Source: Effrenium voratum (Eukaryota > Sar > Dinophyceae > Suessiales > Symbiodiniaceae). Taken from it: a DNA stretch of 64,000 bases. The notes beneath the pieces were generated by a model that saw only the letters and a list, made by a program, of their open reading frames with translations, did not search any database and was not told the origin of the DNA. The position numbers and the translations under genes are program-made. This document shows, in pieces, positions 29,501 to 41,680 of the stretch; positions within the stretch are counted from its first letter, which is position 1, and each line of letters opens with the position of its first letter. The DNA is taken from assembly GCA_963377175.1 (NCBI GenBank), contig CAUJNA010001724.1, positions 486,001 through 550,000 of the forward strand, written 5' to 3'.

Positions 29501-32500
29501 ATATAAAAACAAATCCGTGTCACTTTGGGAGGAAAGACCCCCGAAGTTACAAGATCGACCCCTTGGCGTGGCTTCATGGCTTCCTGAAATCGGATTCGAG
29601 TGGAGTCCTAGTCGCTTTTAATTCCAGGTTCCGTTTGCCGATGCTGTGGAAGGACACACATGCTGCACCACCTAAGAAAACCCGGAATGGTGTTTCCCTG
29701 TAAATACCAACAAATTCATGGGTTTTCCAGGGTTTTAAAGTTGTTCAGGACATCCACAGTAGGGGGACCAAAAATTACCGCTGGGCCCTCGCCCCAATTG
29801 TTGGGTTTAGGCTTCGGACGGAGCAACTTGGTGAATGCCGTTGGATCGCGATGTCTACCCTGACTTCTGTCGGAAAGATCAGCAGCTAGGAACGGTGATG
29901 GGAGCAATGTGCGACCTGAGTTCCTGGACTTTAGTCACTTTTGGGGGAAGGCGATTTTAGTGGCACACAGAAAGTTCCGACTTGGTTTGATTGATTGACT
30001 CAGTTCGGAAGTGAGGTTTGGGGCATTTCGTTGGGGCCAATCCACGCAGTTTGGCCGGACAAGTTGAGACACACCTAGTCGGCGACCAAAGGCGAAGACA
30101 TTGAGTCCTCCTTCCGTAGCAGGGAGTGTCCAAGGGTTTTCCTACCCTGAAATCATCTGAAATCACGCCCCTTTAGGGAATCACCCTAGCCTATGTCCAG
30201 ATCAAATCTTGGGATTATTGGGGTTTCTTTGGGGATTCTTCTGGGGGCAATTTCTCGAGGGTGTAATCAAACCTGTTTTTTGTTGGATTCTTCTGGGGGC
30301 AAATTTCCCTAGGGTGTCATCCCAGGGCGTAAATAGGAACATCTTTAGCATAGGTGTCCTTTTCGGTGGTTTTGCTCGAAAAAAACAAATCCCATGGGTT
30401 CCGATTCCTGGTGTTTGTCTGGTGGTTTTTCCTCTACCAGGGAAACCCATCAAGGACCCAACCTAAAAGGGCACCCATTTTGGTTGGTAGGTGAATTCAC
30501 CACCCATTTTAGAACCTGTTTTAGTGGTTGGGATTTGGGATTGGGGTAAACCCACCTGGGATTTTCGCACCGTTTTGCTCCGAGAGCGCGGAGACGTTGG
30601 GCGGGCGTTGGGCGTTCGGAGCTCAGGAGCTGCCGAAGCTGGGCTTGGACCCGGAGGCCTTCGTGGGTGCCATCACCTCCGGGGAGGAGGCGCCCCTGCG
30701 TGGGTAGGGACCTTCCCCAGAATTCGGTTCCCCCTTTTTGATATATATATATATGGCTTTTTGGGGGGTTCCTCTTTTTTTATATGTTTTTTTGGGCTTT
30801 TTGCGGGGTTCCCTTTGTTTTCCACTAGCCAGGCAAGAAGTATTTTCGCATGTTTTCAGGGGGCTCAAGCAAATGGAAGTGAGGCTCTTGATTTACGTGG
30901 GTGAGTTGAGAGCCTTTATAATTAATTCGCCTTTGTGCGAATGCGTGCAAATATACATATATATATATATATATAGGTATATGGTGCAGCGTTCCACCCC
31001 CCCCCCCCCAAGGTCACAGGTGATACAGTACCGAATCTGTATATATATATGTATACATACATGTAATTCGTATATCTATATACATATTATACATATATAT
31101 ATATATATGTGTATATACTTATACATATTTGCATCTATGTGTCTTAAGCCCACGGCGTGGCATGACCGGAACACCCCGGCGTGGAGCGGCACCGCCCGGT
31201 TGAATCCTGGTGGCGCCTTAGTTCCTTTGCCCGCAGATCGTTCATCCAATTGAAATGAGATTCAATTTGGGAGAGGTTTGGGAGACATTTGGGAGAGGTT
31301 TGGGACCATGTCATCAACTCCACAGCAATACTGTAATTAAATGATTAGATATTGATTTCATGATCAGATTCCATTCCATTGATTGGAAATCCACAGAAAG
31401 ATCAGAGATTGATTCCACAGCATGATGAACAGATTGACAGAGAACATGGCACAAGCCCTTTGCCCACAGCAGAGTGGTGCCATGTACGTTCATCCTGGTG
31501 CAACCTGCCTCCGCAATTCACCTGCGCTTGGCCGCCAATCGCCGGCCCAAAAGGGTTCACTTTTTTGTGTCCGGAGGATAGTCGATCGGTGCTTCAAGGG
31601 TTGTAGGGACCTCACACGACCTCACCCCAAATGGTGGTTTATGTGGGGGATCTCCCCCCGACCTGATTTCAGGTTGGTAAAATACTATAATTCACTCAGA
31701 TGGTGTTGGGTTGATGGTGTACCGAGCCTTGATTCGTTCTCAAGGATATGACGCACGGCCGTTGGCCGGTTGTGGCATCGCAGGCTTGGCGCGCGCTGCG
31801 GGAGGAGTGGCAGGGCAAGGGCTGCGTTTGGCTGGCGAAGCTGGACGGCAGCGGCGTGTCGGACTATTTGGAGGCCGACGGAGGGTTTTCCCGCCTTCCG
31901 GGAAAAGCCCCGCAAGATGAAGCGCCTGTTAGCTGGGTAAAAGAGAAGCCAAACGAAGCAAACCAGTTTCAAATGGGTCGCTTGGAGAAACTTCCGCATG
32001 CGTTTTGGAAGGTGTCTTGGAATGCTCTTTATTACCTCAAAGAATGGCGATCGTTTCATTGGCTCCACCTGAGCCATGATGAGAACAATGGAGGGGGGAG
32101 GGTCGCTTTATGTCGCTTTCTATTTTCCAGGTTCTACTGTCTGGGATCAGCATTCCGCCGGTCAGCCAGCGTGACGACCTAGACGCTAGAGCTGTGAAAC
32201 GCCGCTCAAGTCGCTGTGATGGTTGTCCAGCAAAATGTCTAGAGTTGTTTTTTGCTTGCCCGGTTTTGTCGTGTTTTGTCCAAATCCTTGCTGCTGGAAG
32301 GTTGCCACTTGGATTTCAAATGGTCTTTGGATCAAGTGCCAGGGCTCCGGCGTTCACTTGGCGGAGCTGGAGACGGCCGACTTCCTGCTGAACTCGGGCA
32401 CCAGCACCATCAGGACGCGTGACCGGGTTTCCGCCCCCTTTTTGTCCACTTTCTCTGGGGAAGGGTTCCCCTTTAAACTCAGACAAGCAAAAACAAGGAT

Positions 32501-35500
32501 GCCTTCTTCTTTTCTTTTTCTCGCATGGAAATCCACTGGGCATCTGAGTTGTTTGCTTTTGGTTGCCTGTGTGGGAAACCAAGCGAAAGACCACAGGGAG
32601 ACCGGCGATTCCCTCACTCTGCTCACGTCGCCTTTGGTCAGGAACTAGCAACCTTGGTCCTCCAGGAAAATCAAACATGTGTGTTGCTTTTACCTGGACG
32701 CTTTGAGGAAACGCTCTGTCAACAAGTCGCCACGTAGGTTGTACCCGGTACTTATCCAAGCTAAATTCGGGACGATGATACTGTGGATGGACGATCTCCT
32801 GCACCCCCTAAGAAACCTTGGAATGATTTGATTCCCCTGCAAATACCAAGAAACAATGCTTTCCATTGGCTCCAAAGTGGCGCAAAATGGATTTTGCAAC
32901 CATCCACAGTAGCAACATTGATTTGCTTAAGAATATCTTGTTTATTTCCCCTGTTGGTTTTTAGAGCGAATCTATCACTACTGGAAATGTCTTCCATTTT
33001 TTCCAGGGGGCGAAAAAGCAAATGGAAGGCACACGCCCGCCTGGTCGCAGGACGTCTTCCGCGACGCGTCACGTGGACACCGAGCAGTCCGGTGACCTGG
33101 AGCCCTTCCGCGCGCTCTTCGCGCGAGCCATCGAGCGGAAGCTGCCGATGCTCTGCGCCAATCCCGACGCATGGCGACCAAAAGACGGGCGGACGGGTGC
33201 ACGCCGGGGGGAAAACTTGGGCATGTGGCAGTGGTTGTTAAAACCAATGGGATCCCATTTTGGTGTAGGTGAATTCACCACCCATGTTAGTCGGGATTTT
33301 AGTGGGGATTGGGATGTTCACTTGGGGTACGGGGGTCTTGACCCATGGCAATGTGAGAATCCCCAAGACTTAGTCTTCCATTTGCTGAAATGAATATGTT
33401 GTTTTTTCTTCCCCCCCTGTTTGTTTTGAAGGGAATCTATCACTATAGTTTGTTTTTCTTCTAGAGGGCTTAAGCAAATGGCAGTAGTTCCTGAGTTCCG
33501 GAACTCGGACTTGAGTCACTTTTTGGGTTTGGAGAGTTTTAGTGGCAAACAAAAAGTGTGGTTACTGTTTTTTGCCAATCCACTCAGGAAGTAAGATAAT
33601 GCTGGGTATTCCTTTTGATTTCCCCTTACCGCCCCAAAAATCAATCAGACCCCAAATGTTGGATTGAGGTCGTGAAACAGGTTTTGGGTGGACATCGTGT
33701 CATCGTGAACCGATGGTTCGACCGACGGTTACTTCAAGATGCGGTTGTTTCCTTCAGCGCGCCTAAGCACTTTTCTTGAGAGCAAACTTTGCCGCGGGAG
33801 AGCAGTGTGTGTGTGTGTGTGTGCGTTCCCTCAAGCCGCACGGGTTCGCAGACTGGTTGGGTGTCAGGCAAGCCACATTTTCTGACCTTTGTGTTTGGGT
33901 GCGAAGCATCATGAGGTGCACTATGTCACTGACACGCCCGGACGTCTCAAGAGTCGTAGGTCTCAAACGTGTGAGAGGTGTGGCAAACAAAGGCGAATTC
34001 AACAGTCGCCTTGCGGACCCATTGGCTCCATTCTTGTTTAAGTCTCCAACTGGATGCTGACCCTCGCTCGGACATGAGAAAGACCTCAGACCAGATGTGA
34101 AGAGTGTAGTTGGAGAGATGCTCCATTACTTTGGTGCTTTGTGTGATTTAGGAGTTGGATCCTTTGCGTCCTACTTTCATGCGTTTTCCCTGGCCTAGGC
34201 ACATTTGCTGAGTCGAGCTTTGCTGGTTCTCAGGCAAAGTTCACTGGCCAGAGTTGAGACGAGCCGCGGGGAGGAAGAGAGTGCTAGGCCTTCCGGTGCC
34301 TTTCCAAGACTTGGCTACAAAATATTTGCACCGGGGAGGAGTCATTTGACCCGATTCTGGGAGAACCGCCGCGCACAATTCGGCGCCCTGTGGCCACGTT
34401 TTGTGGCCCGTGGTTTGCGTGGAAGCTTGGTGGAAGCCTGGCGAACCACCAAGACCTAGTGAGGCTGCCTGTCGGACCCCAACATATACTCAGTTGCCCA
34501 AAGCGAATCAACCTGATCTGACCTTTTGGTTTTCCCAAATTTTGGTCCATCTTTAGTGGAGGTGCCAAAAGGTTAACCTTTTATGTCCAACTCCTTTGGG
34601 CAAGTGAGTATAGAGTAACAAGCATTCAACAAGCGTGCCAACAAGCATGCCCAGCACTTGACACCATCGGCCTCGCGGTTGAACTGCTTCGCCCGATTTG
34701 AAAACGGTACCTGTGTGAAGCAAGGCTTCACATGTCGACGAAGCGCTTCTGCAACCAGCATCACGGCGCGTCACGATGAAGAGAGGATCATGTGACATCG
34801 CACGCGGAAGCGCTTGGGTGCCGCATAGGGCAATGACTTAAATGAGTTGCCCCGTCTCCGGAGCCCGCTCTAAATGAATCCAGGGCCCCCAGAGAATTGA
34901 ACGAAGTATGAAACTGGGTCTGAACATGTTTTGAGCATGTTTTTGGAAAGTCAGGCATTTGCGCCTTATTGGTCCTCCTTTTACTTTCATTAAACCAGGA
35001 ACCGCCCCTGGTTTTACGTCGTATTTCGTTTGGCCCCCTCCATTGCGGATTCGAAGCTCAGTTTAGTTTTGAGGCCAAACGAACCTCACCACCAAGCCAC
35101 AGGACCATTGGAAGTGCGCTAGTTGTCCTCTCCATTCTTGACTGCTATTGGGTTGGATCTTTGACTTTAACGTTTTGGGAAAATCAAGGAGCTTTCCACT
35201 AAACCCCCAAAATTTACAGCAACCAAGCATTTTCCTTTGCAGGAAGAAGGTTGGGGACGCAGGCATCAGTTTTTGACCGGGGCTTTGTGCTTTGCGCCCA
35301 GGACTTCCGGTCCCCGGCCAAGCCGGGCGCGGAAGAGACCTATCAGCCGGGGCACACCGCGCGCTTCTACGAGGAGCTGTGAAGTGTTCCATTGGTTGGA
35401 CGTGGCACACGGCCGTGGGTCACAACCAATGGGATTGCACCACCCGTTTTAGTCGGGATTTTAGTGGGGATTGGGATGTTCACTGGGGGTACGATTTGGA

Positions 35501-38500
35501 ATATGACCCATGGCCACATGGCAACCAACAGCCGGGGGGAGACATGGGCGGGAATCAAGACATAACCCCTTTCCCACGAAAAGGCTCCAAGCAGATGTCC
35601 GGACATAAACTTCTGAGGCCGCTTCGGCCTCGACCCTCTGTGTCTGGCAATAAAAAGGGAACACATGATGCTACGACGGACTACTTGCTGGATGTTCCGA
35701 TCCCCTCAAACCAACTTACACCAATGGACATGGAACCTGACAGGGGGGTTCCTTTTTAAGGGACCGGGTCCCGGGCGCTGACCCCTCAAACATTGCGCTT
35801 GTGTGAACCTGCTGCGTGTTTGACTTACTGGATTCTCAGTAGGAAATGACCCACAGGGTTTCGGGTAAAGTTGAAACCACAAGTTGGATGGTTTTTCTCG
35901 GGGCATTCCATTTCTCATTCCCTGCCTATCGAACAGCAAGTTCACTGCAGTTTTGTCTTGGCGCATCGTTGTCACGGCTTGGCCAGCCTCGCTGGCGATG
36001 CTTTGGACGGGGCATAGCAAGCCAACCTACCTTCAGAACAACTGCCTTGAAGGCGGGCAAGTTCAGGGTTTTTTGAACTTTTATCCTTTGCGTTTCTCTC
36101 CGCTTGCATTTAAGCGCGAGAGGGCATTCAATCAAAGGCTGATTGTACAAGTGCATGTCTGAACCCGTGGTCATGTTCCTTAATTAAGCCATAACTTACG
36201 GTAAACTGAGCCATAAGCTAGGGGTTCATGCCAGGGGTTCATATATATATATAATGTAAACGTTTTCATTCAGCCTTTCATTCAAGTTATCGTCGAATTG
36301 ACCTTCGAGCGTCCAAAACATCGGGCTTTCCAAAAGCCTCGTTGGAATGCAACGTCATTCAAGCCCGCTTGAAACACAATATGGCAGTGCCTTCTTTTGA
36401 GGGTTCCCCTTGTTTGGTTGAAAAGGCGCAAAACACGCGCATGCCTTTTGTTTCCCCTCAGGTTTGTTGCCAGGCAGTTTCGAGATGCCTGGAAACGATC
36501 TGGGGACGTTTGACACCATGGAACTTCGGGTTTCGTAGGGATGACCTCGCAGACCGGGGTGTCTAACCTTATAATGCAGGTTTCTGTTGGTTGATTTCAG
36601 GTTGGTGAATCAGAAAAAAACACCGAGAGAACAGCATGAATGACCTCCACGGATAGCTTCAATGACATGAGCACGGACAACATTACTAGCATGTTTGTTT
36701 TGATGGTCATCTATCGGCTTGTTGGTGTATCGTCGGTCATTCCCATCAACCCGGCCGTGTCGCGTCGCTGAAGTGGCCAGAGGAGCTCGGGGGTCATGTG
36801 GACTACTATGGCAAGCCTGGCAGCAAGCACTTTGAGGCTGCCCTAAGGCTGGTCACGTGTCGCAGAGGGTCGTTGCCCTCCCCCAATTGACATGGAACCT
36901 GACAGGGACCCGGTCCCTGTAAAAGGAACATGGACATCCATGTCAGATTCCATGTGAAAAAGGTGGGAGGGTAAATTTGTTTGGGGGAACCCGGGGTTTA
37001 GGCTGCCCTGGGTTGACGTGTTTGCCAAAAACGATCCCAGACGTTGAGCTGAGAGGGGTGTGGGAAGGTCTGATTTATACTTGCGCGGCTGAGCTTTAGC
37101 TGGGAGTTTCTCCAAACGAGATTCACATTGTCCGATTTCGGAAGCCACTCGATAAACGATAAACCCAGTTTGGGAAGCTCACTCGCCCAAATCCGACCTT
37201 TTGACCTTTTGGTTGTCCCATCTTGATCCATTTTTGGCGAATGTCAAAAAAGGTAAACCTTGTATTTCCAAGTCCGAACATTCAGGCCATTGAGTGGGGA
37301 TTTTCCTGAAAGCAGTTTGAATTTTAAGTTGAGGGATTCGCCCACCTTGAGAACGTAATTCCCATCTTGGTCCATTTGATTTTCCCATCTTGGTCCATGT
37401 TTGGCAAAGGTCCCAAGAATCTGAGGGGCTTTTGTGGGAAATGGCCAGGCAAAACGGAGCCCTTGAACTGAGCGGCTTGGGCGGCTCGGCTTGCTCGCAG
37501 GCTCCTGGCGATGGAAAGGCACTGCGTGTGCCACGTGGGGGACTCCATGTAGCTTGGCAAGAGCCAGCCGGTTCCCTAGGCGTTTTTTTGTTTTTTGTGT
37601 GGCTGGTTTAGTCGGTTTAGTGGTGGGATTTGTCCACTACTAAAAGTTCACTGGCTTCTAGCCAGGGTTTGGTGTTTGGGTTTCACCTACTAGAAGTTGA
37701 AGTTTTTGTTTTTGTTTGTTGGTCCCATCTGGGCTGGGGCTGGTATTGTAAAGGGAACCTAGTGGGTGGTGTCATTTGATTGACCTAAATGGGTTCAACG
37801 GATTCGCCGCGGCTTCGGATCCCACTTTTCGATCCGATCCGAAGAACGGGCTCGGAAACTTCCATCTGCTTCAGAATGCTTGTTTCCCCCTGTTGGTTTT
37901 AAACGGAATCGATTTCACTACTGGACATATTTTCTCGTATTTTTTCCAGGGGGCGAAAACGCAAATGGCCGGAAACGGAAGCGGAACCGCCGAGGTACCA
38001 CGACGTCCTGGGCGCCGAAGCCGCCCAGATCAACGTGGCCTTCGTGGCCGGCGGCATCGAGCACAAGGAGACGGACGGGGGGTGCACACGACGCCGGCCT
38101 CGGGGGTCGCAGCCCACGTGTGCACACGACAAGGGAAAACTCACCATGGGGTCCACGTTCCAGCACCAGGTAGCTGAGTCAAGCAGATGGAAATCGGGCT
38201 GCGCAAGGTCCTGGAGCACCTTAAGGACTTAGATGAAATCCTAGCACTCGACTTGCTGGTGCGATACGTAGAAATGAGAAATGGAATAAACCCAGGCTTT
38301 GGTGCCCTTAAAGTTGAAACCACCAGTTGGATGGTCTAGGGTCATTCCCTCATTTTCTTGGTTGAGCACCAGAACGAACTGCGGCCGTGGTACGGAGCTG
38401 GGACCCCCGGACCCGGTTTCCAAATTCCTCAGAGCCTTCCGGAGCTTGCAGAAGGGAGCAGAATTTCCTTTACAGCCACGTTTGTCACGGGGTTTTTCAT

Positions 38501-38520
38501 CGGCCCGGCTGTGAGAATTG

Positions 38521-38571
<51 letters not shown>

Positions 38572-39137
38572 TTTTGAAAATGCTAAAGCGAAGAGGGGGA
38601 AGCCCAGGGTGTCCAACGTGGAACCTGCCGTTATGTGCCGGTGATCTCAAATCACAGGAGATGGACGCTGGTCTAAGTTGCACGTCCCCAAAATCTTTTC
38701 TCACCCCTTGTTTGGGGGAGGGTTCCCCTAATAATTTAAACAAACAAGAAAACAGTCGGTACCCTTTTTCTAAGCTCTTTACTGGAGGATCCAGCCACAA
38801 AAAAAAGTCTAAAAAAGCTGGAGCCTGGCCCCTAACCCACCCCAAGCCTAGTGGGTCCCCCGCGGTCACCCCCATTTTCCCTGCAACTATCACACTTCTT
38901 GCCGGGTGTCCAAGTTTGGCCCAGTGATAATTTTTCTTTTGGACCCCCAAAATGGTGGGTGTCCATTTGGTTTTCCTTTAAGCCAGCCCCAACAAGGGTA
39001 GCCTCGCAAAAAGACAATTGTCGCAGGAGCTGCGCATTCGGCCCGGCGAGGCCCCGCCCGCCGTGAGGTTCCAGGAGCTCTTGGCGCGGTATGGGGCGAA
39101 GCCCAGCCACGTGCTGCGCCTGGCGCAGTGGAGCTGA
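26510..39137 (+). CDS. Class IIA HAD-superfamily hydrolase-like protein, 13 exons
   Basis: Exons: 26510-26558, 28035-28128, 28525-28550, 29297-29331, 30627-30689, 31784-31876, 32343-32416, 33051-33165, 35302-35373, 36783-36847, 37501-37548, 37995-38067, 39027-39137. They total 918 bp, exactly 306 codons, from ATG (26510) to TGA (39135). The product resembles TIGR01459-type class IIA HAD proteins. Motif I is YDGFIFDLFGVLHDG (Asp24 is the nucleophile position; residue +2 is Phe, not Asp). Motif II is LVILSNSS; then AITSGEE and LPMLCANPD; motif III is DYYGKPG; motif IV is HVGDSMYHDVLGA; then GGIEHKEL, and a C-terminus PSHVLRLAQWS. All introns end in AG before G. Donors are GT (2), GC (5) and GA (5); the GA calls at the sixth and eighth introns could slide a few bases. 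The shortest exon is 26 bp. Substrate unknown; the missing +2 Asp makes classical phosphatase activity uncertain. The joins are my inference from frame, motif and AG rule. Confidence 0.85.
26623..27014 (+). repeat. (CACT)98 microsatellite
   Basis: An uninterrupted 392-bp tetranucleotide array inside intron 1 of the HAD gene. It is open in plus-strand frames as (Thr-His-Ser-Leu)n, which is an artefact. Its 3' end runs straight into a family B element beginning GAGTTCCTGGACTTGAG. Confidence 0.97.
27011..27110 (+). repeat. MITE-like family B copy
   Basis: CTGAGTTCCTGGACTTGAG at the left and CCACCTAGGAAATAG at the right. Its left edge fuses with the CACT array. Confidence 0.55.
27115..27178 (+). 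repeat. TA-rich low-complexity tract
   Basis: Mostly alternating TA with interspersed ACATATG. Similar islands occur at 30952-30978, 31039-31125, 58508-58566 and 59820-59945. Confidence 0.8.
27862..27965 (+). repeat. MITE-like family C copy
   Basis: Contains ACCTTTCGGTTTTCCCAAA, the CCAAAAGGTGATCACC palindrome and the right end GGGGCAAATGAGTATA. It ends about 70 bp upstream of HAD exon 2. Confidence 0.6.
29643..29761 (+). repeat. MITE-like family G copy
   Basis: GCTGTGGAAGG at the left and CATCCACAGTA at the right. It shares CACCTAAGAAA and CCCTGTAAATACCAA with the copy at 32779-32911. Confidence 0.6.
29918..30017 (+). repeat. MITE-like family B copy
   Basis: Begins TGAGTTCCTGGACTTTAGTC and ends CTCAGTTCGGAAGTGAG. 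It lies in HAD intron 4. Confidence 0.6.
32779..32911 (+). repeat. MITE-like family G, reference copy
   Basis: 133 bp with perfect 12-bp terminal inverted repeats TACTGTGGATGG and CCATCCACAGTA. Other copies: 29643-29761 and about 45262-45388. It lies in HAD intron 7, adjacent to a family A copy. Confidence 0.8.
32919..33027 (+). repeat. MITE/introner-like family A copy
   Basis: Left end GATTTGCTTAAGAAT; right end CGAAAAAGCAAATGGAAG. It ends 23 bp before HAD exon 8, so exon-proximal placement recurs. Confidence 0.75.
33230..33357 (+). repeat. MITE-like family F copy
   Basis: The left arm is degraded (GTGGTTGTTAAAACCAATGG); the right arm TCTTGACCCATGGCAATGTG is intact. Confidence 0.65.
33374..33483 (+). 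repeat. MITE/introner-like family A copy
   Basis: CTTCCATTTGCTGAAATG at the left and GGCTTAAGCAAATGGCAG at the right. A family B copy follows within a few bases, so the two are nested or clustered. Confidence 0.75.
33487..33594 (+). repeat. MITE-like family B, reference copy
   Basis: About 108 bp, with inverted ends TTCCTGAGTT and ACTCAGGAA around TTTTAGTGGCAAAC. Other copies: 27011-27110, 29918-30017, 54127-54242 and 56190-56286; fragments near 39190 and 47455. Confidence 0.7.
34485..34613 (+). repeat. MITE-like family C, reference copy
   Basis: A 129-bp element with terminal inverted repeats TATACTCAGTTGCCCAAAG and CTTTGGGCAAGTGAGTATA, and the internal motif ACCTTTTGGTTTTCCCAAA. Other copies: 1050-1141, 27862-27965, about 37171-37280, 39298-39372 and 41799-41999. 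No ORF, so it would need a transposase in trans. Confidence 0.75.
35405..35522 (+). repeat. MITE-like family F copy
   Basis: GGCACACGGCCGTGGGTCAC to ATATGACCCATGGCCACATG, about 30 bp downstream of HAD exon 9. Confidence 0.7.
36891..36954 (+). repeat. Short inverted-repeat element, family J
   Basis: CATGGAACCTGACAGGGACC at the left, TGTCAGATTCCATG at the right, and GGGACCCGGTCCC in the centre; about 64 bp and strongly foldback. Related copies at 55418-55498, and fragments at 35730-35770 and 61329-61350. Confidence 0.7.
37860..37968 (+). repeat. MITE/introner-like family A, reference copy
   Basis: About 109 bp, with ends TTCCATCTGCTTCAG and CGAAAACGCAAATGGCC and the core TTGGTTTTAAAGGGAATCTA (here AAACGG) followed by TCACTACTGGACATATTT. 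A pyrimidine run then CCAGGGGG looks like a 3' splice site. This is the most abundant family: 5480-5584, 26262-26370, 32919-33027, 33374-33483, 39676-39770, 54657-54759, 56569-56698, 58158-58262 (reverse), 59537-59644, 60570-60688 and 62246-62341, plus fragments near 39390 and 57510. This copy ends 26 bp before HAD exon 12. Confidence 0.8.
38522..38570 (+). repeat. (TTA)16 microsatellite
   Basis: An uninterrupted trinucleotide array in HAD intron 12. It produces an artefactual run of tyrosine or leucine codons. Confidence 0.95.
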
Positions 39138-39768
39138 GAGAAACGGCCGCTGCTGGTCGCTCCCGTTGCCCTCCTCTCCCTCAGTCACTCCCTGAGTTGG
39201 ACTTGGGACTTTTTGAAGGAAAGACTACTTTGGACTTTGAACTTTTCTTTTTCTTTTTTTGGACTTTCTGGTCTTTTAGTTGGTCTTAGTGGTAAACTCG
39301 CTTGCGCAAAGCGATTCGAGCCCCAAAAGGTGATGATTCTTTATTTGGGGGTCCCTAAGGGGCAACTGAGAATGAGTCGGTTCTTCATTTTCCCATATCA
39401 CTACTGGACGTATTTGCACATTTTTTCAGGGGGCGAAGAAGCTGTGTGAAGTTTCGGGACACCCGCAGAAGAGGACCTTCGCATGCTTCCCTCTCTCATC
39501 GGGCCATAGCCTGGTTGGAAGAGGTTGCGCAGTATCCAATCCGCGCTGGAAGTACAAAAAAGGCATGCACTTGCCTTGGTGGCTCTCAGCCATTCCCTTA
39601 GCTGTTTAGGTTTTTAGTTGGTTTCGTGGTTGTCTTCATTTCGCCTGCTAAAAGTTGAACTTCTAGCAGGGGATCTTAAGAAATTTAAATGTATTTTCCC
39701 CCGTTGGGTTTACAGGGGTTCTATCATTGCTGCACATGTCTTTATATTTTTGTTCAGGGCACTCAACT

Positions 39769-39879
39769 GGGTCCCCCCAGTAGTGCCCTTTTACTTATTT
39801 TGGTTAAAAGGTTCCCCTACTAAAAGAGACTCCAGAAGAAGGGGCACCCTTATTCTAACCTCTCTACTGGAGGACCTAG
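39769..39879 (+). repeat. MITE-like family D copy
   Basis: GGGTCCCCCCAGTAGTGCCC to CTCTACTGGAGGACCTAG. Both ends intact except the first two bases. Confidence 0.75.
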
Positions 39880-39947
39880 TCAAACAAATGCAGGGAAGGC
39901 ATGCCTGGGCTCGGCCAAGACGCCCATGAGAGCGCACAAACCTTCTC

Positions 39948-40060
39948 AGGGCTCCTTAAAAGATACATTTTGCAACCAATTGAAACATGTTTTTTCCACC
40001 AAACAACAGGGAAACCACCATTTGCAAGGCAATGTTCAGGTGTATAATGTAAGGATCCCT
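39948..40060 (+). repeat. MITE-like family E, reference copy
   Basis: 113 bp from AGGGCTCCTTAAAAGATAC to AATGTAAGGATCCCT; the ends are inverted with one mismatch. Internal AACATGTTTTTTCCACCAAA and CACCATTTGCAAGGCAATG. Other copies at 42694-42807 and 45511-45637. Confidence 0.8.
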
Positions 40061-40822
40061 GTTTCTGTTGGCAGATTAATATGAAGGGCTGAGTAAATAA
40101 TACGCTACCACTATGGTCATGACACAATGTGGTATCCAAGTACTTCACAACCCCATTCTAATCATTTAGGCTCTAGTTTCTTTGGGAGTCCTACTAAGTG
40201 CCAAGTTAACCTTTTACAGTCATTGCAAAGCGTGGTATTTAAGTACTTCACAACCCCATTCTAATCATTTCGGCCCGAATTTCTTTTGGGGGTCCTAAGT
40301 GCCAAGTCAACCTTTCCCAGTCATGGCAAAATGTGGTGTTTCAGTACCCCACACCCCAATCCAATGATTCCGCCCTGTTTCTGTGGGGGGGGGGGGGGGC
40401 CTGGCTTCATGGGGGTTGTAAGTGCCAAGTCCGGCCAGCTTTCGGCCCAAAGGCTCGGCGCCTCGTTGCTGAGGTGGACGCAGCTGCAGTGGATTTTGGA
40501 GACCCTTCGGTGGAGAGACGTTTGCAGGGATCTGAGAGGACCAAAAGTAACAACTCGGAGCCCAGGATCTTGTTTCAGGTTGTTTGGCAGTTCTAGTCAC
40601 CATGCGTAAAAAAACAAAAGATGCAGCTAGGGACCCGAGTGGAAGACTGTCGGTGCCCCTGTCTTGCCGCAACTTCCAATTTCAGCGTGTTTTTTCTTTT
40701 AAAAGAAAAAGAGATTAACGGGTGAAAGCCACCCGCCCAAAAATTATCCTAAATCCGAACACCCACTAGCTCGCAGACCCCTGGGGCCCCTTCAAGGAGC
40801 TTCAAGGTGGGGTGGTTACATG

Positions 40823-41034
40823 CTAGGTCCCCCAGCTAGGTGCCCTTTTACCGTTTCTTTTTCAGAAGGGGTGCTCCCTGCGATGTAGCAGTGTTTTGTA
40901 GCATTTTTGAAGTTAAAATCACATCCCCACCAACACCCGGTCTCCAAAAGTTTTTTGGGGGAGTTCCCCTACTAAAATAGACTACAGAAGAAAGTTGGTA
41001 CCCTTATTCTAACCTCTCTACTGGAGGACCTAGG
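40823..41034 (+). repeat. MITE-like family D copy with internal insertion
   Basis: Same ends as the family (CTAGGTCCCCCAG and CTACTGGAGGACCTAG), but 212 bp long because about 100 bp is inserted after the left arm. Confidence 0.7.
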
Positions 41035-41680
41035 TGGATACATGCTTAAAACGATCTCAAATCAGCAGTTGCAGAGAGCACAGGTAGGTCACACCGAGTT
41101 TTTGAGGGTGAGGTTTACAAAGTAGGTTGGGACCATTGTTTTTCTATGCATTGTTTCCCCCATTTGAAAGCAAATGGATATTTTCTGGCAAATACCGTGC
41201 CCATGAGACTTCGAATGAAGTCCTTTAAACACAGATCAGCGTGCCACCAGCTGCTCTCTTCCCTGGGCGGGGGGATTGGCCTAGGCGGAAATTTCATCAA
41301 ATGATCTCCGGAGAGTATGGGGAACGTACGGCTAGCACGTCTAGTGTGACGTGTGCGTTTGGGTGACAAGTATGAGTATGAGTACGCGTACTAGCCCCTC
41401 CAGGGTTGTTCCCTAACAGCTTCTTGGAGAATCTGATGAACCAATCTAGCTGTCTGATTGTCAGGCTTCCCGTTGTGTCCATCAGTTCTGGTTTCTGTCT
41501 CAAGCCCGGGAACAACCCAGCCCTCCAAAAAGATTGCATGTGTATCTGCCTTGGCTGTTTTGTTTTCCCCTCTCGGGAAGCCAGAAGGAAAAACGTGTCC
41601 CCCATTTTGACACCGGAAAGTTGCACTATTGGGGAATCCCTAAAAGGGGTTCGGCTCCCTGAATGCCAGATAAACCCAAA

